From an uncultured Blautia sp. (GTDB lineage: Bacteria > Bacillota > Clostridia > Lachnospirales > Lachnospiraceae): a DNA stretch of 22,828 nt. The stretch lies in NCBI GenBank assembly GCA_934426285.1, contig CAKRYE010000031.1, positions 1 through 22,828 on the forward strand, in the 5' to 3' direction. A program made the position numbers and the translations under genes. Shown here one piece after another: positions 7,140 to 15,731 of this stretch (position 1 is its first letter; each line of letters opens with the position of its first letter). The notes below the pieces were generated by a model. That model was given only the letters and a program-made list of their open reading frames with translations, had not been told where the DNA came from and did no database searches.

Positions 7140-8318
7140 TCAGAACATATAATACATGGTATACATTCCGTCTATCACCCCATAATGATAGGAAATCTCC
7201 TGCAGGCCATGCACTGTCATATAATATCTGGCAATCTCCTGTATTTTCTCCTCTGTGATCAGATCCTCATAAGCTGCCTCATAGGCATCTGCATTGCTGA
7301 ACTTAAATCTCACCACAGCCGCATTGTTGTCTATCCTGAGCCTGCACAGAGCATATACAGATTCTCTGTCATAGCTGTCAAAGCAGGCACCGTTCATCAC
7401 ATAGAAATTTTTGTCCCAGGCTGTACAGGCCGGAACCTGAAATTCCTCCGATGGTGTATAATTCTTCTCATATTCCTGAGGAAAAGGACAGAGGTAATCA
7501 TAGATCGTAGTCTTGTGCTCAGCCAGTGAAGCCGCGTCCCCTTCCAGAAATTCAGGCTGGTCACCATTGGTGGCATCCACATAATAGTACTGACCGTCCA
7601 GCTCTACAATATTCCAGGCATGTCCCTGGGTACTGCCTGCTGCATCCCCCTCCACATAAATACAGGGAATCTCCAGACGCTCCAGCAGATACTGGACTGC
7701 ACCTGCATAACCGGCACACACTGCTTTTTTCTTCCAGAAAACTCCGGCAATGCTCTGGTCATCATCAGAAATCTCATAAGCTGTATGATCAATAATATAA
7801 GTATAAGCTGTCATTACCTTCTGGTAATCATCTGCACCCTCCGGAATCTGGGCAGCCATTTCCTGATAGGCAGCCTCCATTGCCCGGGTGATCTCCTGGC
7901 ACTGCTCCTCTGTATAAGTATAGCCCGGGGAAAATCTGCAGTATTCCCTGCCCTCATAAGTGGTCTTGAACACCTTTTCCCTGTTATGTATCCAGAAAAT
8001 CTCCGGATGATCCTTCAGCACTGCGTGATAAACTCTGTCGATCTGGTCGTCCCCGCCCAGAGACAGGTAGAAATTCTCCTCATGGGCCCGGACTCCCTTG
8101 AGGATCTCACGATAGCCCCGCTTCTCATCATCGTCCAGCAGATTAAAATAATATTCCTGGTGTCCCTCGTCTGTGGTCTCCACCTCCTGCTTCTTCAGCG
8201 TACGCACCTCCACAGGATCACGCACAGCCCTCTCCCAGGTCAATACAGAACCGGCAACCAGAGCCACCACAAGCACCGCCAGAAACAGACGAAACACCGG
8301 AAAATGACGTTTCTTCAT
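7140..8318 (-). CDS. Membrane-anchored transglutaminase-like (cysteine protease fold) protein
   Basis: This 392-aa protein has a basic N-terminus and one hydrophobic segment (about 8-28) that serves as a signal anchor, placing the rest outside the cell. A transglutaminase-like core spans about residues 165-260, with the catalytic triad visible: C201 in KAVCAGYA, H233 in GHAWNIV and D248 in YYVDATNGD. This matches bacterial transglutaminase-like/CYK3-type proteins, thought to act on peptides or cell-wall proteins; the substrate is unknown. The N-terminal part (about 55-160) and the C-terminal 130 residues are not recognised. The ribosome site AGAAGGGA lies about 8 nt before the ATG. It appears to be the first gene of a minus-strand unit with the DUF4203-like and EAL genes. 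A mobile element sits about 70 nt upstream of its start. Confidence 0.85.
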   Translation of the reverse strand: MKKRHFPVFRLFLAVLVVALVAGSVLTWERAVRDPVEVRTLKKQEVETTDEGHQEYYFNLLDDDEKRGYREILKGVRAHEENFYLSLGGDDQIDRVYHAVLKDHPEIFWIHNREKVFKTTYEGREYCRFSPGYTYTEEQCQEITRAMEAAYQEMAAQIPEGADDYQKVMTAYTYIIDHTAYEISDDDQSIAGVFWKKKAVCAGYAGAVQYLLERLEIPCIYVEGDAAGSTQGHAWNIVELDGQYYYVDATNGDQPEFLEGDAASLAEHKTTIYDYLCPFPQEYEKNYTPSEEFQVPACTAWDKNFYVMNGACFDSYDRESVYALCRLRIDNNAAVVRFKFSNADAYEAAYEDLITEEKIQEIARYYMTVHGLQEISYHYGVIDGMYTMYYMF

Positions 8319-8378
8319 TTCGTTTATCCCTTCTCACAGCTTTCCTAAAGCTTAACACAGAATCCATAAATTTACAAT

Positions 8379-8386
8379 AAAATATC
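8379..8386. repeat. Left copy of 8-bp target-site duplication
   Basis: AAAATATC directly abuts the left inverted repeat of the 143-bp element and is repeated identically at 8530-8537. Confidence 0.8.
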
Positions 8387-8529
8387 GTAACTGTTCAGTA
8401 CCTTCACAGTTACGAGTCAAAATCCATTAAAAATCGCCTTCGGCGATGGGATTTTGACTTGTATGTCTCGGGATTTTGGCATATTCATGCCAAAACACCT
8501 CGCGGGATAGTAGACTGCTGAATAGTTAC
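8387..8529. mobile_element. 143-bp MITE-like non-autonomous element, IS66-like ends
   Basis: The termini are GTAACTGTTCAG (8387-8398) and CTGAATAGTTAC (8518-8529), inverted repeats matching at 11 of 12 positions. The element is flanked by a perfect 8-bp direct repeat AAAATATC at 8379-8386 and 8530-8537, the signature of a target-site duplication. The interior holds no reading frame but is highly folded: AGTCAAAATCC/GGATTTTGACT (8415-8425 with 8449-8459) enclosing ATCGCC/GGCGAT (8433-8438 with 8442-8447), then TTTTGGCAT/ATGCCAAAA (8474-8482 with 8487-8495). IS66-family elements are known for ends beginning GTAA and 8-bp duplications, so an IS66-type transposase acting in trans is the best guess. 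None is encoded in the window. Confidence 0.8.
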
Positions 8530-8537
8530 AAAATATC
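8530..8537. repeat. Right copy of 8-bp target-site duplication
   Basis: AAAATATC directly abuts the right inverted repeat of the 143-bp element, identical to 8379-8386. Confidence 0.8.
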
Positions 8538-8591
8538 TTTATTCGAAATTATCTACGAAACCTGGAGCTGATTTTTGGTGAAATTGGCAAT

Positions 8592-9035
8592 TTAATCCAA
8601 AAGCTCCCCTTCACGGTACGACCATTCCAGGTAGTCAGGATTCTGATAATACAGATCAGAATTAAAATTCGAGATAGCATCGCTTATAAAAGACTGAAAG
8701 ATATTCATAAGCTCCTGTACCTCTTCTCCCGGCTTTGAGCAGTCTTCTATCATAATACTGTAAAGTTTTCCGATATCAAGATAGCTGGGAACAGCATAAT
8801 GACAATTAGAAATGGTGTCAAAGTTTCCCTCTTTTATCTTATAATACTCAATCACTTCATCGCTTACCTGCTCAAAGCTGAGACAATGATTCACCTGTGC
8901 ATCATATAATAATTTCTCAATCCCCTCTTTTCCAATGGTCCTCACAACATCTCCTCTGTGATTTCTGGTAGCTCTGGAAATATACTCAATCAATGCACAT
9001 ACATAAAAATAATCATTTCGTTCCTGATTTGTCAT
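8592..9035 (-). CDS. Conserved hypothetical protein, 147 aa, clostridial
   Basis: This is a small soluble acidic protein with no signal or membrane segment. It appears mostly helical and has conspicuous motifs FYVCALIEYISRATRN (10-25), NHCLSFEQVSDEVIEYY (49-65) and a C-terminal YYQNPDYLEWSYREGELLD. I recall similar proteins from Lachnospiraceae, where they tend to sit beside small DUF3791/DUF3990-type genes in probable toxin-antitoxin-like clusters, but no such partner is present here and this memory was not checked. The ribosome site AGGGG precedes the ATG by about 8 nt, which supports real translation. It stands alone between the terminator of the giant secreted protein gene and the MITE-like element, both less than 80 nt away. 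The function is not known. Confidence 0.7.
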   Translation of the reverse strand: MTNQERNDYFYVCALIEYISRATRNHRGDVVRTIGKEGIEKLLYDAQVNHCLSFEQVSDEVIEYYKIKEGNFDTISNCHYAVPSYLDIGKLYSIMIEDCSKPGEEVQELMNIFQSFISDAISNFNSDLYYQNPDYLEWSYREGELLD

Positions 9036-9054
9036 AAATTACCCCTATAAATTG

Positions 9055-9102
9055 AAAAATGGTTTCACAGTATCATCGCTATTATGATACCATGAAACCA
9101 TT
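9055..9102 (-). terminator. Terminator-like hairpin downstream of the giant secreted protein gene
   Basis: AATGGTTTCA (9058-9067) pairs with TGAAACCATT (9093-9102). The stem continues through an imperfect triplet into TATCAT/ATGATA around a 7-nt loop. On the minus strand the stem is followed by TTTTT (complement of 9055-9059). It lies about 50 nt after the stop of the DUF5057-like gene and immediately before the 147-aa gene, so that gene's promoter must be inside or just before it. Confidence 0.65.
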
Positions 9103-9113
9103 GTATCGTAAAG
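9071..9113 (-). promoter_or_regulatory. Weak candidate promoter of the 147-aa gene
   Basis: On the minus strand TTTACG (complement of about 9107-9112) and TATCAT (complement of about 9084-9089) are spaced by about 17 nt. The -10 lies inside the terminator stem, so promoter and terminator overlap if both are real. Confidence 0.25.
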
Positions 9114-9140
9114 TTTACAATTTTATTATATAAACTTTAC
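9108..9140. repeat. Perfect 10-bp inverted repeat with A/T-rich loop
   Basis: GTAAAGTTTA (9108-9117) and TAAACTTTAC (9131-9140) are exact reverse complements around 13 nt of A/T. It lies just after the stop of the giant secreted protein gene, next to the larger hairpin at 9055-9102. It could be an operator or part of the 3' structure. Confidence 0.5.
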
Positions 9141-9152
9141 AGCCATTTTTTA

Positions 9153-12100
9153 TTAGTCCAGATCAAAGAGCTGGCGTTGTTTAAGGTTGATGGAAGCCCA
9201 GGAAGTGCTGGTAACATCTTTTCCATACAATTTAATTGTACTGGTAACCTTTACATATACCTTACAGTTAGACTTATACTCTCCAGAACTGTCTGTTTTT
9301 TTCAGATACTGTTCAATTGCTGGTATTGTGAAACCATAAGTATTGTTTTCTTCAAGGTGGAAAGTACCCTGCACAGCTGCTATTTTAGCCTTTCCTTCCC
9401 CACAGGGAGTTAATGGTTCTATCAATGGAGAAACTCTTTTATTTTTCAGTTCTTCCGGAACATCTGCTCCCGACAAAAAAGTGCCCTTTTGCTCATCTTC
9501 AATATACAGATTGACTGTCATTTGAGCAGGCGCACTGACTGTCAGGTCAGCACTGACCATATTGTAATCCTTTACTCTGAAATATAATTCCATATTTTTT
9601 TCCAGAACATTTCCATCTGCTGCAGTCTCTGTATTCCAGGAAGTCTGATCTGTCATGTAATACCTGATGGTCTCCTTTTGGGCATTCTCATTCAGGCTCT
9701 TTACAAAATCGACCTCCGGTTTTACTGCTGCAACATTTGCCGCCGCAACCATGGCGTTTACAAACAGCTCCATTTCGTCCTGATCATGTACCCAGGAATG
9801 TCCGGCACCGGTATAGATCACATTTCCTTTACTGTAAAAATAGTAATTATTACGGACATCATTATAACTATTCGCATAGTAATCAACCTTCTGAGTTTCG
9901 TTTTGTGCTTTTCGAGAACCAAGGCAATACCAGACAACAATATCATTTTCTCCATCATTGTCCTTATCCTGTTCCAGTGCCAGCTGATAATACTGCATAT
10001 GCGTCTTGGCGATTCTCATGGAATCTTCTATTATATAAGGATATTGGGTGATTGCCCCATCATTTACCTTCGTTGCTTCAGTCACCAGACTTCCACCTGA
10101 ACCCGCATCTATCCCATCATCTATCTGCCCATTCGTATATCCCTGTGTCTGTTTGTAGCTTTGCGCACAGGATCTGCCAAACTGATATGCAATATCTCCG
10201 GCAGATTTTTGCAATTCTGTGAAAGAAACACCACTGTTATCTGTAAGGTCATTTCCCCGCTTCAGTAACTCAGAAACTGTAGTACCATCTGTTAACTTTG
10301 TTGTATTTGTGATGCCATATCGATCCATACCTACAGTTTCACGAATCTTATTCATGGATACACCCCAGTTTTGACCGTTTGTAATTATTTCTTTTCCATT
10401 AGAATGGCTTATCAGCCAGCTATCATAAAGAAGAACATTTCCTTTTACCGTATTATGATCTTTATTGTAATTATAATTATATAAGGATGTTGTATCATGT
10501 GAAAAAATAACACTTTTACCGGCCTTTATAAACTCATCAATGGCCTTTGCACCATTTTCAGGAATATTTTCATATACATCATCAAAACCAATAATGAGCA
10601 TTTGTTTATCTTTCAGTATTTCTGCCGGAGTCTTGTCTTGATCATTTGTAAACTGAGATACAGTAAGTCTTGTCACAGTGTCTTTGCTGATATTAAAGTC
10701 TTCCAGATCTTTTACATACTCATAAATCCCCTTGTGCTCATCCAGTTCCTGTTTTAAATCCCAGGTTCCGCTTGTATGTCGTCCATTGTTATTTTCTGGA
10801 GCAGCACAGGTCTTTTCCGGAACAATCTGTAAAATGTTAATGTCTACTTTTTGCCCTGTATTATTCTTCTGTTTAGAATATCCTGTTACCGAAGTTTTTA
10901 CATTGGAATTAGAATTATTTATGATTTCCAGCTTCCATGTAATAATTTTATAATAATCGGATGGAATTTTTCGGGTAAGCGTATATACCTCTCCAGCTTT
11001 CAGTTCATAACATTTATTCTCAGACTGTTTCATAACATTTTGAGAAGAATCTCTGATCTCTATATACTTTCCCTGCTCCTCTGTTTTGGATAGGTTTCCG
11101 TCAAAATTCAGATCAAAATATAACTTACAGTCATATCTGGTACTTGCAGGTAATACAGCCGAGTCATTTTTTATACTGAACTGGCAGACTAATTCCCCAT
11201 TCAAATAATTATAAGAAGAAATTGCAGTCCCCGATTTATCTTTTATTTTCTCTCCGGTCGCATGGCCATCCCGCGGTGCTTCCGGTGGTTTTCCACCTGC
11301 TGTAAACTGGATCTCCGGTTTTGCCAGCGTGGTATAAAAGCTGATTTTGTTCTGATCCTTCTTCAATTGCGAAACAGACATTACATTGTTATAGGAAATC
11401 GCCTCACTTAAAAATTTGTGCATATAAGAAGAATTATCCACTTTAGTTGTATTGACAGAACCTCCACTAATCAAGTTATCTCCAAGCACAACCGGGTATC
11501 CGCTTTTTACAAAATTCATCAAATCATTATACTGCTGCAAGGTAATATCGTTCCCGGAACCTCTGAATGAATTTGTAGGAGACTCAATATTCATATCTTC
11601 ACCAGTAAAATCCTGTGGATATAATCCCATCAATTTATAGGTCTTATCTGTGGCCCCTTTCAAGCCACCTACATGAGTATATAAAGATCCATTATCCCCC
11701 ACAGTGTCATTTACATTAGCAATACCCTGATCGTATTTATCACCAATATATATCAGATCATATTTCGAACAAATGTCATCGATATGTCCCACATATTCTG
11801 AAGAAGTCATCCGTTTCACTGTAACAGTAGGAATATCCGGCGCATAAGAAAAACTGATTTCTGCTGCTGAGGCATTATACTGGTTTGGTGTATTTACTGA
11901 AGCTTCAACTTCAACCTTTACAGCTTTTACATTTTCAAACGGCCCAAAAGGAACTGTCTTGGCGCTGTCGGGACTTACATCTGAATAACTAAATTCTTTC
12001 TCCACTGGTGTTGTATTGATTTTATTAGCATCAGGATTATTGCTGTCGTAGCTACTGCTATAAAAAGTAAGTTTAACCTTTTGAAATTTTCCATTTTGTG

Positions 12101-15100
12101 TTCCATCACCTGTATATTTACGAGGAGTATATTTAAATTTATTTATAGTTTGTTGATTTTCAAAATTTACGACAAACCAGTGTTTAGTACCAGGATGATT
12201 CTCCACCAACTTGCTTCCGGTCTGCTTCGTTCCGCTCCAGTTACTGTGCCAGAAGGTATCTGCATTTTTATCATACGCATTTATAAATGGAGTGTTCTCC
12301 TTTACAATTTCCTCGCAACAAGAAGAACCTCCGGTTATAATCGCTTTCGTTTCCACCCCTGTATCACTCTTTATCCAACTCAAAACCTCAGATTCGTCCA
12401 GATGGCTGTTATCTGATTTTGCAGGATCTATCTCCAGAACAGATATGTTAGATTTCTCATTAATTTGTCTTCTGTACTTATAATTAATAATATATTCTAT
12501 GACACGCGCCTGGCTAAGTTCCGTACTCAATAGATCTATTTTTTTTCCGGTATTATCACTTTCCAGCTTCCTGTATCTGTTTTCACTGTCCACATAATCC
12601 AGGATTTCTTCAAATCCCTTTGCTCCCGTTGAATCTGAAAAAGTATTCCCCTCGTCCTTAGAATAAAAAACAGTATTAAAATTCTTACTGATCAGATCTG
12701 ATGTATTCTCCTGCTGAAAAGTATTTTTAAAGAAATATATACAAGTATTCACATAATGACCATCCGTGTCAGTATCTTTTATTACCTCTGATACAGCCTG
12801 TTCCAGATCATTATCTTCACTTCCTGTATTAACTTTCGCCGCATTAATGATACATGGAATACTTTTACTGATATCCGCACTGTTATAAATCTTCTGAAAT
12901 CCGGCTGTATTGATATTTCCATTTACATAGATCAGGTCATATTTCGATAATGGATTATTTATATCTGCGGAGTTTGTATCTCCGGCTGAAAATACCGTCT
13001 GTTCATCGGATGAATCTGTAAATTCTTCTTCATCGGATCCATCAGATGATATCTGTGCATTATCTTCCTCAGTCAAACTGGTATCTGTTGCTGCAGGGAC
13101 TGTTGCGTTTTGTTCTTCGGTGTCTGAGCCATCTTGAAAATCTGCTGTAACTGAATTGTCAGACTCAGCTTCAACATCTGAATTGCTGCTATCACTGATT
13201 TCTTTCTCAATAGACACCAGCTCAACTCCGGTTTCGCTGACCATTGGATCTACTTCTGAAGTATTTCCATCATTCTGAGCTACTGCCTGATCTTCTGTAT
13301 AGGCTTCGTTTGCATCCTGAGTGTCGGTATTCTGATCATCAGAGGTGTTATCTGTCTGCACCTCATCCGACTGGATAGCATCTGTCTGAGAGCTGTCTGC
13401 CTGTGCATCATCTGAGTTTACGCTGGTATCTGCTGATGAATAATCGGAATCAGTGCTATCGCCATCATTAGTTGTTTCCGTGGTTTCGCTGTCACCGGAT
13501 GTAGCGGATGCCGTTTCCTCAGCACTTCCGTATTTTTTATTAAAATCCTCTGCCGTTATGGTAGTTACCTCGATTTTAAAGGCATCAAACTGTTTCCTTT
13601 CATCACTTCCCGCTTCACCCGGTTCCAGATGGAATACATACTTCTTAAACCAGTCATGGTTTGTATATCCCCCCTGATAATACATATGGTCTACTTCCAC
13701 AGTCTGTTCTGGGGCATTGTCATCAGGTACAAAATCATAATTTCCCGTGCCTGGAGTTAATTCATATTCAGCATCGGAGACATAGTATGTTGCCTGTTCA
13801 TCATTATCCTCATGGATATACGGATTACTTTCATCTGCATAGGAAGGTGAATACCAGCCGTAATATTGGTAAGAATGAGGATCTTCTGCTTCGTTACTGC
13901 CTTTTTTACAGCAGAAATATACCTTTGACACCTTATAATAATAATTCCCAATCCCCAGTTCCGTTGGAATTTTATGTACATCATTATAGGCTACAGGCTG
14001 GCGGCAGGTCACTATGGACACAGGATACTTGACTGCTCCATCCACATTATTGCCATCCCAGATCCAAAACCAGTACTGCCCGTCCTCAAGAGTGACATTA
14101 CAATTTCGATCATTGTTATCTGTTAAAGGAACAGCAGTTTGACTTAAAGTGAAAGTCCCATTCTGAATAGCCGCGGTATTCTTTTCTGCCTGTTCCTTCA
14201 CAGCCTTCAGATTACTGATCATGGTATATTTGTAAAAAGGATACTGTTCAATTGTTTCCCCGTAATAAACCAACGGATTGTAAGGATCCGATGTGGGATC
14301 CACCTTTGTTCCATCTTTATTCTGGTTTGACGCATAAGGAATCAAAGGATTGGATTCTACCTTATCACCGGAGCTTTCTGTACTGTCTGTACCGGTTGCT
14401 GCTTCTGAAACTGTATTTGCATCTGCAGACACATTATTATCCGGTGTTGCAGACTCCTGAAGGTCAACGCCTGTGCCAGCACTGTCAAAACTGTCCTCTG
14501 TTTCGGTAGCATCTGCACCGGATGTAAAATCTCCATCTGAGAAGGCAGCATCTGCATTTCCTTCCTCTGCCGGAGGAACCTCAGGAACAGAATCCTGCTG
14601 GGTTGCCTGCGTCTGATCTGCAGTATCGTCTACGCTCATGAATTCATCCTCACCAGAAGAAAACGCGGTACCGTTCTTCACAGAAGTATCCAGAAGTTTT
14701 TTCGCACCATTCAGATCTACGGATGGATTTTCACCGGGAAACTTAAATTTTCCATCTGTCAGATTCTGCGCAATCTCTTCGGTAAGATCCTCATATACAT
14801 TTTCATAATATCCATAATTTCCATCTGCAGAATTGTAATCTGTCAGAATTCTATTATTTGCTATTTTCTCACCATTCTCATTAAAATTATTATTTAATTC
14901 ACTATTGCTTACAGGTTCAAATGTCAGAAAATAAGGAGAGTTTGCCTCTTCGCTGCCAGTGTAATAGAAGTTCTGGATGTTTTCCCTGACCTTTTCATTC
15001 TTGTTCTTTGCATCTTCTGTATCCTGCCGGATTGGATAATACTGCTGCTCCTTTTTGGTGTAGTCACCGGTACCTGCTGTATTCTCCTGATAGTTTCCCT

Positions 15101-15701
15101 TCACCTCTACCTTGTGGCTTTTGGACTTCCCGGTACTATCCGTAAAGTCAATTTTTTTCCAGTCATTTTCCCAGGAGCCTGTGTTCTTTTCCTCTTGTGT
15201 AAGAATATATTTTTCCTTGTATTCGCTGTAGGAAAGAGGATAATCGGACTCATTTTCCCCATCTCTTGATTGATAACACACATCTTGAATCTGTTTGATT
15301 CCGGTACTGCTATTGCCATTTTCATCTAATTTCACATTCATGGCAAATTCTTTGCGCTTCACAGGGTCAGAAATTTGGGACAATCCCTCTTCCAGTGATT
15401 GGAACTTCATGGTCTGTTCCTGTTTATCACTGTCTGTATATTTATATTCATACAATTTCACATAGGGTTCCTGTCCTGACACATAGTAGCCGATCTCCGC
15501 CTCACTTGTATCATCCACAATCTCCAGGATTTTAAATGGCTTCTCCTCAGAGGTATCCTTTACAATCTGCTCGATTCCGGGCATCATGGCATAGGAAGCC
15601 TGGACGGAGACACTTGTCTGCAGCAATGCACCTGCTCCCAGGACTCCAGCCAGGGACAGAGCGATGCCGGAGGCAATTAATTTTTTATGCCTGATCTTCA
15701 T
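9153..15701 (-). CDS. Giant secreted DUF5057-like protein with F5/8-type C domain (2182 aa)
   Basis: Starting at the ATG of 15699-15701 (GGAG 9 nt upstream), the product is 2182 aa; a GTG at 15714-15716 would add five residues but lacks a good ribosome site. Residues 1-35 are a clear Sec signal peptide ending in SVSVQA. FKILEIVDD (56-64) opens a first module. Two low-complexity linkers rich in S/T/D/E lie at about 355-450 and 725-915. The second half has repeated Rossmann-like pieces: SKYDLIYVNG (919-928), ISVLEIDPA (1086), SKYDLIYIGD (1312-1321), INILQIVPE (1621) and KQMLIIGFDD (1699). An F5/8-type C (discoidin-like, carbohydrate or surface binding) region lies at about 1120-1285 with NADTFWHSNW. 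Calcium-loop-like D-x-N-x-D-G motifs occur near 1530 and 1912. No LPXTG, SLH or C-terminal membrane anchor is visible. It lies 30 nt after the AI-2E permease gene and is divergent from a prepilin gene. The role is unknown; surface adhesion is an inference. Confidence 0.8.
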   Translation of the reverse strand: MKIRHKKLIASGIALSLAGVLGAGALLQTSVSVQASYAMMPGIEQIVKDTSEEKPFKILEIVDDTSEAEIGYYVSGQEPYVKLYEYKYTDSDKQEQTMKFQSLEEGLSQISDPVKRKEFAMNVKLDENGNSSTGIKQIQDVCYQSRDGENESDYPLSYSEYKEKYILTQEEKNTGSWENDWKKIDFTDSTGKSKSHKVEVKGNYQENTAGTGDYTKKEQQYYPIRQDTEDAKNKNEKVRENIQNFYYTGSEEANSPYFLTFEPVSNSELNNNFNENGEKIANNRILTDYNSADGNYGYYENVYEDLTEEIAQNLTDGKFKFPGENPSVDLNGAKKLLDTSVKNGTAFSSGEDEFMSVDDTADQTQATQQDSVPEVPPAEEGNADAAFSDGDFTSGADATETEDSFDSAGTGVDLQESATPDNNVSADANTVSEAATGTDSTESSGDKVESNPLIPYASNQNKDGTKVDPTSDPYNPLVYYGETIEQYPFYKYTMISNLKAVKEQAEKNTAAIQNGTFTLSQTAVPLTDNNDRNCNVTLEDGQYWFWIWDGNNVDGAVKYPVSIVTCRQPVAYNDVHKIPTELGIGNYYYKVSKVYFCCKKGSNEAEDPHSYQYYGWYSPSYADESNPYIHEDNDEQATYYVSDAEYELTPGTGNYDFVPDDNAPEQTVEVDHMYYQGGYTNHDWFKKYVFHLEPGEAGSDERKQFDAFKIEVTTITAEDFNKKYGSAEETASATSGDSETTETTNDGDSTDSDYSSADTSVNSDDAQADSSQTDAIQSDEVQTDNTSDDQNTDTQDANEAYTEDQAVAQNDGNTSEVDPMVSETGVELVSIEKEISDSSNSDVEAESDNSVTADFQDGSDTEEQNATVPAATDTSLTEEDNAQISSDGSDEEEFTDSSDEQTVFSAGDTNSADINNPLSKYDLIYVNGNINTAGFQKIYNSADISKSIPCIINAAKVNTGSEDNDLEQAVSEVIKDTDTDGHYVNTCIYFFKNTFQQENTSDLISKNFNTVFYSKDEGNTFSDSTGAKGFEEILDYVDSENRYRKLESDNTGKKIDLLSTELSQARVIEYIINYKYRRQINEKSNISVLEIDPAKSDNSHLDESEVLSWIKSDTGVETKAIITGGSSCCEEIVKENTPFINAYDKNADTFWHSNWSGTKQTGSKLVENHPGTKHWFVVNFENQQTINKFKYTPRKYTGDGTQNGKFQKVKLTFYSSSYDSNNPDANKINTTPVEKEFSYSDVSPDSAKTVPFGPFENVKAVKVEVEASVNTPNQYNASAAEISFSYAPDIPTVTVKRMTSSEYVGHIDDICSKYDLIYIGDKYDQGIANVNDTVGDNGSLYTHVGGLKGATDKTYKLMGLYPQDFTGEDMNIESPTNSFRGSGNDITLQQYNDLMNFVKSGYPVVLGDNLISGGSVNTTKVDNSSYMHKFLSEAISYNNVMSVSQLKKDQNKISFYTTLAKPEIQFTAGGKPPEAPRDGHATGEKIKDKSGTAISSYNYLNGELVCQFSIKNDSAVLPASTRYDCKLYFDLNFDGNLSKTEEQGKYIEIRDSSQNVMKQSENKCYELKAGEVYTLTRKIPSDYYKIITWKLEIINNSNSNVKTSVTGYSKQKNNTGQKVDINILQIVPEKTCAAPENNNGRHTSGTWDLKQELDEHKGIYEYVKDLEDFNISKDTVTRLTVSQFTNDQDKTPAEILKDKQMLIIGFDDVYENIPENGAKAIDEFIKAGKSVIFSHDTTSLYNYNYNKDHNTVKGNVLLYDSWLISHSNGKEIITNGQNWGVSMNKIRETVGMDRYGITNTTKLTDGTTVSELLKRGNDLTDNSGVSFTELQKSAGDIAYQFGRSCAQSYKQTQGYTNGQIDDGIDAGSGGSLVTEATKVNDGAITQYPYIIEDSMRIAKTHMQYYQLALEQDKDNDGENDIVVWYCLGSRKAQNETQKVDYYANSYNDVRNNYYFYSKGNVIYTGAGHSWVHDQDEMELFVNAMVAAANVAAVKPEVDFVKSLNENAQKETIRYYMTDQTSWNTETAADGNVLEKNMELYFRVKDYNMVSADLTVSAPAQMTVNLYIEDEQKGTFLSGADVPEELKNKRVSPLIEPLTPCGEGKAKIAAVQGTFHLEENNTYGFTIPAIEQYLKKTDSSGEYKSNCKVYVKVTSTIKLYGKDVTSTSWASINLKQRQLFDLD

Positions 15702-15731
15702 CTGTATATTCTCCACTTCTTGATGTAAACG

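Noticed and set aside
9153..9300. LPXTG, SLH or C-terminal membrane anchor on the giant secreted protein
   Set aside because: The last residues (ASINLKQRQLFDLD) show neither a sorting motif nor a hydrophobic segment.
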